Shown here: in pieces, positions 34,205-42,223 of the stretch
Position numbering within the stretch: position 1 is the first letter of the stretch
Layout of the letters: every line of letters starts with the position of its first letter
From: Clostridia bacterium
GTDB lineage: Bacteria; Bacillota; Clostridia; Oscillospirales; CAG-382
Reading direction: 5' to 3'
Length of the DNA stretch: 42,687 bases
Assembly (NCBI GenBank): GCA_017563195.1
Contig: JAFXDO010000006.1
Coordinates: 1-42,687 of the forward strand
Notes under the pieces: model-generated
What the model was told of the DNA's origin: nothing
The model's input: the letters and a program-made list of their open reading frames with translations, nothing else
The model's database searches: none
Made by a program: the position numbers and the translations under genes

Positions 34205-36226
34205 ATGCATTTTCAAAAGCTAAAAAGAGTTCAGACGTTTGCACTCGTCATTTCGGCGGTGCTTTTGGTCCTCGACGTGATCGCCGCCGCCTGCGTTGCG
34301 CCGCTTCTCGGCTACACAGCAAAGGAAGCGATCGCTGTCACGGGGCTTGTCTCTCTTGCAGTCCTGCTCGTCATCCCTCTCGTCAACATGCTCCTTATGA
34401 AGAAGCTTAAAAACGAGCGCGTAGACGTTCAGGGACAGATAAACGAGCTTATGGCGCGCCGCGGAGCCGCCGAAAAAAGCCTTGCAGATGCTGCAAAACG
34501 CACCGTAAGGCTGCGCAGACTCTTTAATCTTTACTGCGCGCTTCTTACCCTGCTCGTGCTCGTCTGCTTTTTCGCCCTTTCGGTCGTAGACCATAGAGTG
34601 GCGGGAGCATCGATCGTCGCGCTGTGGCTGCTTTCACCGATCGTCGAAATGTGGCTGAGAATACCCGAGCGCTTCGGTTTTTCGGGATACTGCGACCCGT
34701 CGGAGTTTAAGTCGCTCCACGCACTTGCGCGAAGGGCTGCCGACGTCATCGGCATAGAAGGCGAGATACGCATTCAATTCACGCTCGACTGCAACATCGG
34801 CATCGCGAAGATAGGCAGAGTCAACTCGCTTCAGCTTGGTGTGACGATGCTCGACGTCGCGACCGAGGACGAAATTTACCAATGCCTGCTTCACGAGTTC
34901 GCACATCTTACCAAGGAGGCGAACCTTTCCTACAGAGAGCGCCGTCTTTTCGACAAGCTCACCCTCTCGGGAGAGCCCTCGGTGATCCAGAAGGGCTATT
35001 TCGGATATATCGCGTCGACGTTCTGCAAGGAGTGCATGTACTACACCTCGACCGCATCGCAGTCGATCGAAAGGCTCGCGGATGCGGCGGTGCTCAGGTA
35101 CGGCAATCCGCAGGTAGCAATAAACGCTCTTGCGAAGTCGCACCATTTCTCGCGCTTCAACGACGAGATTGCAGAATGTATGGGGCATCATTATTACGAG
35201 CCCGAGACAATGTACGAGAATATTGCCGAGGAATATTCGAAGGCGTTCCGCAAAGCCATTATCGAGCGAGGCGATTTTTGGAAGGAGCTTGCGCTGAAGG
35301 AGTTGCAGGCGAGGATCGCGTCGCACCCGATACTCAGCTCGCGTATGGAGGCGTTCGGGGTTACCGACTTCGAGGTGATCCTTCCCGACGACGAGGGCGA
35401 ATACCGCGACGAATGCAACAAAGCGAAGACTGTTATCAGCAAGCTCATTTACGACAGCGCGAAGGACGGCTACGCCGAGGAGCGCGAGAACGAATACGTC
35501 AAGCCGAAGGCGAAAATCGACGAATGGCTCAAAAACGGCAAGCCGCTTGACGAAAGCGGCTGTCTGGAGATACTTGATACGCTTTTCGGTCTCGGTATGT
35601 ACGAGCTTACGCTCGAGACCTGCGACCGTGTCATTTCCGAAAGCGAAAACGAGTCGTTCACCCCTCACGCTCACTTTATGAAGGGCGTGACCCTGCTTCA
35701 CCTTTACGACAAGCGCGGAATAGATTCGCTCTATCGCGCGATGGAGATAAACAGCAACTACCTTAAGGCAGGGCTCAACATCATCGGAGACTACTGCTGT
35801 CGCAACGGCTTACAGCAGGAGCTCGACGAATACCGCGAGCGCTCGATGGAGCTCGGACAGCAGCACGAGGACGGATTTTCACAGCTGAGCGTGCTCCGTG
35901 CGAGCGACAACCTGTCGAAGGAGGAGGGCTTCCCCGAGGGAATGCTCGAAAGCATCCTCGATTTCATCAAAGGCATTGAAAACGGGAGCATCGAAAAGAT
36001 ATTCCTCGTAAGAAAGACCGTCAGCGAAAGCTTTTTCGGAAGCGTTTTCGTGGTCAAGTTCAAGCACGAGACCGACAACGAGACGATCGACGAGGTAATG
36101 GGAAAGATATTCACCCATCTCGACCTGCATCCCTCGCAGTGGGATTTTTCGCTGTTTCTTTATGACAAGCATACCGAAAAGGCGGTCGGTAAGGTCAAGG
36201 ACTGCTGTGTCTATTCCGCCGAATAA
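34205..36226 (+). CDS. Membrane zinc metallopeptidase (M48-like) with C-terminal helical repeats
   Basis: This 673-residue protein has four membrane helices (about 11-33, 44-65, 105-128, 133-150). The peptidase domain carries the zinc motif HEFAH (230-234), a downstream SIERLADAAVLR segment that could supply the third ligand, and HPILSSRMEAFG, the conserved tail of M48 peptidases. From about 440 to 550 there are TPR-like helices (LDTLFGLGMYELTLETCDRV, YRAMEINSNYLKAGLNIIGDY). The final 100 residues are unrecognised. M48 enzymes such as HtpX work in membrane protein quality control or peptide maturation. The next gene follows after 22 bases and may be a partner. Confidence 0.8.
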   Translation: MHFQKLKRVQTFALVISAVLLVLDVIAAACVAPLLGYTAKEAIAVTGLVSLAVLLVIPLVNMLLMKKLKNERVDVQGQINELMARRGAAEKSLADAAKRTVRLRRLFNLYCALLTLLVLVCFFALSVVDHRVAGASIVALWLLSPIVEMWLRIPERFGFSGYCDPSEFKSLHALARRAADVIGIEGEIRIQFTLDCNIGIAKIGRVNSLQLGVTMLDVATEDEIYQCLLHEFAHLTKEANLSYRERRLFDKLTLSGEPSVIQKGYFGYIASTFCKECMYYTSTASQSIERLADAAVLRYGNPQVAINALAKSHHFSRFNDEIAECMGHHYYEPETMYENIAEEYSKAFRKAIIERGDFWKELALKELQARIASHPILSSRMEAFGVTDFEVILPDDEGEYRDECNKAKTVISKLIYDSAKDGYAEERENEYVKPKAKIDEWLKNGKPLDESGCLEILDTLFGLGMYELTLETCDRVISESENESFTPHAHFMKGVTLLHLYDKRGIDSLYRAMEINSNYLKAGLNIIGDYCCRNGLQQELDEYRERSMELGQQHEDGFSQLSVLRASDNLSKEEGFPEGMLESILDFIKGIENGSIEKIFLVRKTVSESFFGSVFVVKFKHETDNETIDEVMGKIFTHLDLHPSQWDFSLFLYDKHTEKAVGKVKDCCVYSAE

Positions 36227-36247
36227 GCCGCAAAGGAGCCCTGCGCC

Positions 36248-37291
36248 ATGCAAATGTATACAAAAACAAAAGCCGAAAAGACAATTTCAGAGCTTTCGGC
36301 GGATATGCACGCCTTCGAGGTCGCGACCATCCTTTTGGACCTCAAGCTGAAGCTCATCACAAAAAGCGTTGCCGCGGTCAGGCTCACGAGGGGTCTGAGG
36401 ATAGGCACGAGCATAGCAAAAAGGTTCAGCCCCGAGGCGTACGATTCGATCACCGCGCTTAAGGTCGGTGAAAGCTGCTACATAGATTTTCTATGCAACG
36501 ACGAGCCTGTCATCACCAACGTCACGCGGTGCGTCGACGGTTATTTTCTGCTGTTCAACCCGTTTGACGGCGAGATACGCCGAAGAGTGGACGAAATATA
36601 CTCAAAAATGTCGGGCTACGACACCGTCTGCGTGGAGGATTTCCTCGCCGACGGAATTCAGCTCGCGAGGCTGTCGAGATTTTCCAACTCCGCCGAGCGT
36701 TTGCTGTCGGATATGCGCGGAAACAAAGAGCTTCCGTTCTTCGACGTGAGGTATTTCGTCGCTGCTCTTGCGGGACGCGCCTTCAAAAAAGCCACTCCCG
36801 CAGGAAAGGGCATAACCTGCAGTGTCTGCAGCGGAAGCCTTAACGTAGAGGGCTCGCCGCTCGATTTTCTGCTGATCGGCATATTTGCAGTTTCCTTTTG
36901 CCTCGACGTCAATCAACGACGCTCGGTGCTTGTGCACGCAGACCGCGTCGACGGTATGGTCGAGCTTACCGTGGGCTGCAAGCGAAGAAGGGGCGATGAC
37001 TGCTCGATAACCCACACGCTTCCCAAGCATTGGCTGCATCTGATGCGGCTCATTGCCGACGGAAATCTCTGGGACATCAGGGTCGGCTCGGACAATACCT
37101 ACAGCTTCAGGCTTACTATATCGATGCGGCACGTCGCTCCCGGCGCGGAATTCTCGGTGCGCGAGAGAAACACAAGGAACAGAGTCAATGCGCTCGCATA
37201 CCTGATATCGACCCTGTTCGAGTTCAACGAGGTTTCGCTTGCCGAATCAGACGACTCCTCCGACCCGTCAACGCCGCAGCAGATCTTTTGA
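36248..37291 (+). CDS. Unknown protein downstream of the M48-like peptidase
   Basis: This 347-residue protein has no signal peptide or clear membrane helix and an AAAGGAG site ten bases upstream. A helical N-terminus (EKTISELSADMHAFEVATILLDLKL) is followed by a mixed middle, including CSVCSGSL, and a C-terminal beta-rich part (VLVHADRVDGMVELTVGC ... YSFRLTISMRHV). The arrangement faintly recalls a histidine-kinase dimerisation helix plus degraded GHKL ATPase, with no recognisable His or N-box. That is a guess from pattern only. It shares an operon with the metallopeptidase and ends at a strong terminator. Confidence 0.7.
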   Translation: MQMYTKTKAEKTISELSADMHAFEVATILLDLKLKLITKSVAAVRLTRGLRIGTSIAKRFSPEAYDSITALKVGESCYIDFLCNDEPVITNVTRCVDGYFLLFNPFDGEIRRRVDEIYSKMSGYDTVCVEDFLADGIQLARLSRFSNSAERLLSDMRGNKELPFFDVRYFVAALAGRAFKKATPAGKGITCSVCSGSLNVEGSPLDFLLIGIFAVSFCLDVNQRRSVLVHADRVDGMVELTVGCKRRRGDDCSITHTLPKHWLHLMRLIADGNLWDIRVGSDNTYSFRLTISMRHVAPGAEFSVRERNTRNRVNALAYLISTLFEFNEVSLAESDDSSDPSTPQQIF

Positions 37292-37294
37292 ATA

Positions 37295-37325
37295 CAAAAA
37301 GGGACTTCGTTTGAAGTCCCTTTTG
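37295..37325 (+). terminator. Terminator of the RNase J-M48-unknown unit
   Basis: CAAAAAGGGACTTC (37295-37308) pairs with GAAGTCCCTTTTG (37313-37325), followed by T-rich sequence. Confidence 0.85.
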
Positions 37326-37418
37326 TGCTGTATTTCCGCTTTTTGAAAAAAGCTTGGCAAAAACTTCTCATTTCCAAAAATCTTCGATTTTTTGTTAAAA
37401 AGTTTTGAAAGGGAGTTT

Positions 37419-37448
37419 GAGGGGAAGCTTTTTCAAAAGCTTCCCCTC
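37419..37448. terminator. Strong hairpin closing the accessory region (downstream of gene-tail copy 1)
   Basis: A 14-bp perfect stem (37419-37432 with 37435-37448, GAGGGGAAGC type) is preceded by AAAGTTTTGAAAGGGAG. The same style of AAAGTTTT...hairpin occurs at 39636-39667, so it belongs to a dispersed terminator-like repeat class. Confidence 0.75.
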
Positions 37449-37455
37449 ATAAAAC

Positions 37456-37490
37456 CTACCTCTTGTCAAAGCTCGGGTTATAGGCGTAGT
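37456..37490 (-). pseudogene. Gene-tail copy 1 (YNPSFDKR stop)
   Basis: Read on the minus strand the last codons are NYAYNPSFDKR followed by TAG at 37458-37456. Only about ten codons match copies 2 and 3. It lies 26 bases past the stop of the first YD-repeat gene and runs into the strong hairpin at 37419-37448. It looks like the remnant 3' end of another gene. Confidence 0.6.
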
Positions 37491-37516
37491 TGAAACACAA
37501 GAGCTTTATGTTTAAT

Positions 37517-38557
37517 TCAGAGTTGCCGTTTATATACAACTTTCGGGTTAATATATTCGATTTCGACTCTATAATCTATGTTTCCGTTGGAATCATACCT
37601 GACACATCGTATCACGTTCCCGTATTCATCAAACTTGTTTTCGCATTTATAATCCAAATTCCCATTCGAATCATACATTTCGTTTGACAGCATATTACCA
37701 TATTCATCACAGTGGAATTTGTTCTCGAAAACCGCAATGCCCTCTGCATCATACTTAGTATGAACAATTACGTTTCCGTTTTCGTCACGTTCGTATTTAT
37801 ATCCCTCTGCTATGCTTTCATCGGGATTAAGCCGAAACTCAAATACCACATTCCCGTTTTTGTCATACTCATATGCAAATTTGTTAACCACCGTTGATTC
37901 CGAGCTATATTCAATATAAAGTATCTTGTTGCCGTTTTCGTCGTATTTATATTCGTGTTTACTATCAATTTCCCCGTCTGCATCATATATAATATGGAGC
38001 GTCATATTTCTGTTTTCGTCAAATACGCACTCGGTTTCACAGACGACTTTACCGTCTTTGCCATATTCAAGCGAGCGTTCTACTCTACCGCCGGCGTCGT
38101 AACGGTTTTCGATTTTGCTTACGAGCGTTCTGTTTCCGTCTTTGTCCGGGCAATACATAACATTCAGCAGCATATTGCCGTTTTCATCATAGCGGTATTC
38201 CCATTCGGTTTTTCTTTCTGTTTCACCTTTTTCGTCATACGTTAGGCAACAGGTCATATTGCCTTTTTTGTCATATTCCCATTCGGTTTTATAAACTTCG
38301 TTTCCGTCGGCATTATATTGGGCAAAAAACGTAGCATTTCCGTTTTCGTCGTATCTGTCTTCGGATTTGACTTTGATAGTTCCGTTTGCATCGTATATTG
38401 TAGACAGCTGTTTATCGCAAAGCGTCTCGAAACGGCAAAGCAGCTCTTTACTGTCTTTATGAGTCTTACAGCGTCTCAGATTGTTATATGCTGCGAAATA
38501 ATCACCCTTTTCGATCATCTTAATCGCTTCGTTATATAAACACACCTTGTTTTCCAT
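37517..38557 (-). CDS. YD-repeat (RHS-like) protein with N-terminal TPR-like segment
   Basis: This 346-residue protein has no signal peptide. Residues 1-50 form a helical pair (EAIKMIEKGDYFAAYNNLRRCKTHKDSKELL), a motif seen in many Ruminococcaceae proteins. The rest is about ten repeats of 24-27 residues with consensus Y-(R)YDENGN-x5-YD-x-G (for example EYRYDENGNMLL, EYKYDENGNKILY, NKFDEYGNVIRC). Such repeats occur in RHS proteins and in YwqK-like or MORN-like immunity proteins. Being cytoplasmic, short and isolated, it resembles an immunity or binding protein more than a toxin shell. It has its own promoter and AGGGAG ribosome site. The function is not known. Confidence 0.75.
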   Translation of the reverse strand: MENKVCLYNEAIKMIEKGDYFAAYNNLRRCKTHKDSKELLCRFETLCDKQLSTIYDANGTIKVKSEDRYDENGNATFFAQYNADGNEVYKTEWEYDKKGNMTCCLTYDEKGETERKTEWEYRYDENGNMLLNVMYCPDKDGNRTLVSKIENRYDAGGRVERSLEYGKDGKVVCETECVFDENRNMTLHIIYDADGEIDSKHEYKYDENGNKILYIEYSSESTVVNKFAYEYDKNGNVVFEFRLNPDESIAEGYKYERDENGNVIVHTKYDAEGIAVFENKFHCDEYGNMLSNEMYDSNGNLDYKCENKFDEYGNVIRCVRYDSNGNIDYRVEIEYINPKVVYKRQL

Positions 38558-38590
38558 AACAATCTCCCTGTTTGCACTCTTGATAATGAT

Positions 38591-38619
38591 ATTTTATCGC
38601 TTGTAATCGGCTTTGTCAA
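38591..38619 (-). promoter_or_regulatory. Promoter of the first YD-repeat gene
   Basis: TTGACA (38619-38614, minus strand) and TAAAAT (38596-38591) have a 17-bp spacer, 33 bases before the start codon. Confidence 0.75.
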
Positions 38620-38630
38620 TATCATAAAAA

Positions 38631-38659
38631 CAACGACGCCCCAAAGTGGGACGCCGTTG
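38631..38659 (-). terminator. Terminator downstream of gene-tail copy 2
   Basis: CAACGACGCCCCA pairs with TGGGACGCCGTTG (38647-38659) with two imperfect pairs. On the minus strand it is followed by TTTTTATG. Confidence 0.75.
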
Positions 38660-38670
38660 AATCTTTTGTT

Positions 38671-38745
38671 TTACCTCTTGTCAAAGCTCGGGTTGTACGC
38701 GTAAAAGTTCTTGTAATCGAGGTTATCCCGAACGATGCGGAGTGC
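38671..38745 (-). pseudogene. Gene-tail copy 2 (ALRIVRDNLDYKNFYAYNPSFDKR stop in minus frame, 25 codons)
   Basis: This 75-base stretch matches copy 3 at 72 of 75 positions. Two of the three differences are silent in the frame that ends NFYAYNPSFDKR-TAA, and the third changes Arg to Gln. It lies directly after the second YD-repeat gene (stop at 38769), has no start of its own, and is followed by a terminator. Confidence 0.65.
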
Positions 38746-38768
38746 AGTGGGCTTTGACGCTAACAACA

Positions 38769-39554
38769 TTAACAGTTCGTATGTATCACGCAGACTTTAT
38801 TGCCGTCTTCGTCGTATCGATATTCCGTAGATGATACGACCTTGTTGTTGGTATAACGTTCTACAAGAATAATGTTACCGTTCTCGTCAACCGTATGTAC
38901 TTCATACAAGGTCATTTTTTCGTTCTTGTCGCGGTTATATATCAACACTTTGTTATCTTTGTATTCATAAACAGCAGTATTGTCCAAGACATTATTCCAA
39001 TATGTTTCTTCAAGCGTTTTTCTTCCCGCTTCGTCATACTCGTATTTGTATTCTATTATTAACGTAGCGTCGCCGTTTTTATCATATAATGAATGAAGAC
39101 ACAAATCTCCGTGTTCGTTATAGGCAAAGCTGTTTTTGCCGACACTTTCGCCGTTTTTAAACCATTCTATCTGCTCGATTTCACCGTTACGGTTATGATT
39201 CCATTCCGTGTGCGAGATAAGCTTGTCTTCATAATATACCTTTTCAAGACAAAGGTTGCCGTTTTCGTCATACTCCCGAATGTTATTTTGAGAATCTTCG
39301 AGGGGATTGTCATAGTGGTTGTCTAAAAAAACGTTTCCGTTTTTGTCGTATGCGACACAATGAATGAGCTTTCCGTTCTCGTTGTATATAGACTTTCGTT
39401 TTACTAAAATGTTTTCATTTTTGTCGTAGGTTACATAAGAAACAGAGTTGCCGTGCTTGTCAAATTCCTCAATACTTTTGTAAATACTTTTGTAGAACGT
39501 AAAATCTTCAAAAATAGAGCTTGCGGACATATCGGTGTTTTTCTCGAAAGTCAT
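38769..39554 (-). CDS. Second YD-repeat protein
   Basis: This 261-residue relative of the protein at 37517-38557 has about eight YDENGN-type repeats (EFDKHGNSVSY, YDKNGNVFLD, EYDENGNLCLE, AYNEHGDLCLH, EYDEAGRKTLE, TVDENGNIILV, RYDEDGNKVCV). It lacks the N-terminal TPR-like segment. The repeats are more degenerate than in its neighbour. It has no signal peptide or membrane helix. The start follows AAAGGGGTG and a good promoter. The two proteins are probably products of an old duplication that also copied the gene tail and terminator. The function is unknown. Confidence 0.72.
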   Translation of the reverse strand: MTFEKNTDMSASSIFEDFTFYKSIYKSIEEFDKHGNSVSYVTYDKNENILVKRKSIYNENGKLIHCVAYDKNGNVFLDNHYDNPLEDSQNNIREYDENGNLCLEKVYYEDKLISHTEWNHNRNGEIEQIEWFKNGESVGKNSFAYNEHGDLCLHSLYDKNGDATLIIEYKYEYDEAGRKTLEETYWNNVLDNTAVYEYKDNKVLIYNRDKNEKMTLYEVHTVDENGNIILVERYTNNKVVSSTEYRYDEDGNKVCVIHTNC

Positions 39555-39573
39555 ATAATCACCCCTTTATTTA

Positions 39574-39602
39574 ATTGTAGCATATTAGAAAAGGTTTTTC
39601 AA
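39574..39602 (-). promoter_or_regulatory. Promoter of the second YD-repeat gene
   Basis: TTGAAA (39602-39597, minus strand) and TACAAT (39579-39574) with a 17-bp spacer, 20 bases before the start codon. Confidence 0.7.
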
Positions 39603-39635
39603 CAAAATTCTTTTTTGGAAAGTTTTTGGGGATTT

Positions 39636-39667
39636 CAAAAGGGGCTTTTTTCAAAAAGCCCCTTTTG
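39636..39667. terminator. Terminator downstream of gene-tail copy 3
   Basis: A perfect 15-bp stem CAAAAGGGGCTTTTT (39636-39650) pairs with 39653-39667. It is preceded by GGAAAGTTTTTGGGGATTT, like the hairpin at 37419-37448. Confidence 0.8.
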
Positions 39668-39677
39668 TTATGCGTTT

Positions 39678-39797
39678 TTACCTCTTGTCAAAGCTCGGGT
39701 TGTACGCGTAAAAGTTCTTGTAGTCGAGGTTATCCTGAACGATACGGAGTGCGTCGCCGAAGCAATCAACGTGGAATGTTTTTGCGATATAAAACAA
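39678..39797 (-). pseudogene. Gene-tail copy 3, longest remnant, directly after the recombinase stop
   Basis: From the recombinase stop an open frame of 39 codons runs on the minus strand: FYIAKTFHVDCFGDALRIV, then QDNLDYKNFYAYNPSFDKR and TAA. It is the C-terminal end of some protein, with no start codon or ribosome site. I do not recognise the parent protein. Its position at the edge of the recombinase gene suggests the element inserted near a gene's 3' end. Confidence 0.6.
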
Positions 39798-41306
39798 TTA
39801 AATTTTCCACTTGATTTCGATTTTTTCCTTCGATGCGGTGATACGCTCGATAAGTGCATCAACAACAGTCATTTTGTCGTCGATAGTCAATTCATCCCAA
39901 CGGTCCATATAACTGCTTATTTCGCCTACGTTATCCTTGCGGTTATTCTCAAAATGCGTGATTTGTTCGTACAATTCCTTCTTTTCGGCATCCAGCGAAG
40001 AAACACGGCTGTTTATATAATGCATAACCGTTTCATTTGCCGAGGTTATCTTTTCCAACAGGGAAGATATTTCGCTGTCGATTGCGCTTATACGTGTTTT
40101 AAGTTGGATAGTTTCTAAATCAAAGCCTTCCTGCTTTTGTTGGGATAGAGTTTTGAAGTCCTCAAGCTTCTTTTTCATTTCATCAAACACGATTTTATCC
40201 ACAATATCGGCATCCAACGAACCGAAATTGCAACCGACGGAATTATATTTGTTATTGCAAAGATAATAGCGGTTGCCCGATTTGGTCTTGCAACGGTAGG
40301 TTTTCGCCGTCAAGGCATATCCGCAATGAGCGCATTTTATCTTGCCTGCAAGCCAGGTGGCTTTTGCCTTGATCGGCTTTGCAACGCTTTGGTTATTAAG
40401 GCATTTGGAACGGCATTTTATCCATATTTCCGAATCGATAAACCCTCTATGGGGCGCAAGCACAAGGGTGTGTCCGTTTAGGGAAACGGTCTTGCGCTTT
40501 TTGTTGTCGCCGGAATAAAGATATGCGCCGTTTGTGCCGATAAAATCTTCGGGATTGTTGGCGATATTGGTGCCTTGCGACCGAAAAAAGTCATAAAGAC
40601 GGTAATCGGCTTTTACATACACAGGGTTTATGATAACATCACGCAACCGACTGCGGTTAAAGGATTTTCCGTCCCGTTTGCGTATTCCGTTTAATTCCAA
40701 ACACCTCGCTACATCGCCCAAGGATGTTTGCGGTTGGGAATAAAGCGTGAATATCAGCTTTACAGTTTCCGCTTCGCTCTCGATGGGTTCATACATTTTG
40801 GTGCGAACACCGTCGATAACCGTTTCTTTAAGTCCAAACCCAAAAGGAACACGTCCGCCCATATAAAACCCCTTTTTGCTTCGGGACGAATAGGCATCAA
40901 TAACACGCTGCTGAATGGTTTCGCGCTCAAGCTGTGCGAAAATCATCACGATCATCAGCATTGCTTTGCCGATGGGTGTTCCCGTGTCGAACTTTTCCAT
41001 TGTGCTTACAAAACCTACACCGTGATTTTGAAATATGTCGATAATATTAGCAAAATCAAGCACCGAACGGCTTATACGGTCAAGCCGATAAACGATAACA
41101 CGGTTTACTTTACCGCTTTCGATGTCGCTCATCAACTCCCGGAATGCAGGTCTGTCGGTGTTTTTTCCGCTGTAGCCCTTGTCGGTATATACCTTAAACC
41201 GAGATTCCGTCACTTCCTTTTTGCAAAGCTCAATTTGACTTTCGATGGATATACTGTCCGCCCTGTCAACCGATTGCCTTGCGTAAATAGCGTCAAAAAG
41301 ACTCAA
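39798..41306 (-). CDS. Large serine recombinase (site-specific integrase/resolvase family)
   Basis: This 502-residue recombinase has an N-terminal resolvase domain with nucleophile Ser12 (YARQSVDR), the arginine motifs GYSGKNTDRPAF and VYRLDRISRS, and the long helix with MIVMIFAQLERETI. The recombinase domain follows (GRVPFGFGLKETV ... SLGDVARCLELNGI), then a zinc ribbon (CAHCGYALTAKTYRC ... YLCNNKYNSVGC) and a C-terminal coiled coil (about 395-450). The preferred start is TTG at 41306, six bases after AGGGAG. Such enzymes integrate or excise mobile elements by recombining two att sites. No other mobile-element genes apart from the small upstream frame are seen, so the element is minimal or decayed. 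Confidence 0.93.
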   Translation of the reverse strand: MSLFDAIYARQSVDRADSISIESQIELCKKEVTESRFKVYTDKGYSGKNTDRPAFRELMSDIESGKVNRVIVYRLDRISRSVLDFANIIDIFQNHGVGFVSTMEKFDTGTPIGKAMLMIVMIFAQLERETIQQRVIDAYSSRSKKGFYMGGRVPFGFGLKETVIDGVRTKMYEPIESEAETVKLIFTLYSQPQTSLGDVARCLELNGIRKRDGKSFNRSRLRDVIINPVYVKADYRLYDFFRSQGTNIANNPEDFIGTNGAYLYSGDNKKRKTVSLNGHTLVLAPHRGFIDSEIWIKCRSKCLNNQSVAKPIKAKATWLAGKIKCAHCGYALTAKTYRCKTKSGNRYYLCNNKYNSVGCNFGSLDADIVDKIVFDEMKKKLEDFKTLSQQKQEGFDLETIQLKTRISAIDSEISSLLEKITSANETVMHYINSRVSSLDAEKKELYEQITHFENNRKDNVGEISSYMDRWDELTIDDKMTVVDALIERITASKEKIEIKWKI

Positions 41307-41360
41307 TTTCAACTCCCTTCCTCGCAAAAAAGAAGCAGAGCCGCTGATGTTTCAATTCTA

Positions 41361-41546
41361 TCATGGCAAATCCCTATGTCCAATGGCTTTTTCGTAATAT
41401 TTTCGAAAAACGTCGTAAAGCTTTTGCTCAATATTGCTTTTTCGCTCTCTCTTTTCGTTTTCAGAAAAGTTGGGGGTCAAATTCACAATGATTATTGGTT
41501 TACTGCCGATTTGTATTTTCTTTTCGTCTGTTAAATAATCCGCCAT
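41361..41546 (-). CDS. Small protein upstream of the serine recombinase
   Basis: This 61-residue protein starts at ATG 41546 with AGAGG nine bases upstream. It is charged and probably helical in its second half (KRERKSNIEQKLYDVFRKYYEKA), with a short beta segment PIIIVNLTPNFSE. It lies 54 bases before the recombinase on the same strand. Small frames in this position often accompany serine recombinases and may control excision direction. No family is recognised with certainty. Confidence 0.6.
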   Translation of the reverse strand: MADYLTDEKKIQIGSKPIIIVNLTPNFSENEKRERKSNIEQKLYDVFRKYYEKAIGHRDLP

Positions 41547-41771
41547 GTCTTTGCGCCTCTTTCTGCAATAGCCACTGTTACAAAATATGTTTTGCTCCTT
41601 GTCCGCTATGCTGAAATATGACACTTTATTTGGCAAGCAAAAAGCGATATGGATCAAACTCCATATGCGATGTTGCGTTAAAAACAATCAGCCCCCATTT
41701 TACACTAATTTTTACAAAATTCACGATAAGATAAGCTGTTTCCGGAGAAAATTCATTACAAAATCAAGAAA

Positions 41772-41801
41772 CTCCTAACTGCCAAAATCGACAGTTAGGA
41801 G
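41772..41801 (-). terminator. Terminator-like hairpin downstream of the HsdS remnant
   Basis: CTCCTAACTG (41772-41781) pairs perfectly with CAGTTAGGAG (41792-41801). The stretch 41547-41832 holds this hairpin and otherwise no convincing gene. Confidence 0.65.
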
Positions 41802-41832
41802 CTTATTGTGTATTACTGTTTTACGTTATGAT

Positions 41833-42096
41833 TTATTCTTCTGCTGTATCAAAATGCATCATTTCCTCGATTTGGGTTCTCTTGCTTCCGAATATTTTAT
41901 TAGCTTCATCACGTTTTTTCTCCGCTTCTCGCACTGCGTCTGCGATTTCTTTTTCTTTTTCAGGGCTTAATCTATGTATAGGTATTGTGGCCACGTAATT
42001 GGGCGTTATGTGATCTACTACAGAAGCATATATGCCTTTTTCCAATAAAACCTTTCCTATATTTTCAGTTGAATGATATGCATACAACGATATCAA
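41833..42096 (-). pseudogene. C-terminal fragment of a type I restriction specificity (HsdS-like) protein
   Basis: An 87-codon frame reads like the end of a target-recognition domain and its conserved helix. YASVVDHITPNYVATIPIHRL corresponds to the usual G(S/A)VVDHI-x-P-x5-IPIP pattern, followed by IADAVREAEKKRDEANKIF. Intact HsdS proteins have about 400 residues, and no methylase or endonuclease gene is nearby. It is best read as a remnant of a lost restriction-modification system at the edge of the accessory region. The family call is from memory of the pattern. Confidence 0.5.
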
Positions 42097-42189
42097 TTAG
42101 CGGATATTTTCAATAATTTTTAGGTGTTTTTCAAAATTAAATTGAGTTTTTCAAGTTTTAGGCGCATTAATAACTTTTCCTTAATAAAA

Positions 42190-42217
42190 AAAGACGCTGC
42201 AACGAAGCAACGTCTTT
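42190..42217 (-). terminator. Terminator of the NifX-like gene
   Basis: Arms around 42190-42200 (AAAGACGCTGC) and 42207-42217 pair with one mismatch. The minus strand continues into a T-run (TTTTTTTATTAA). Confidence 0.75.
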
Positions 42218-42223
42218 GTTGAT

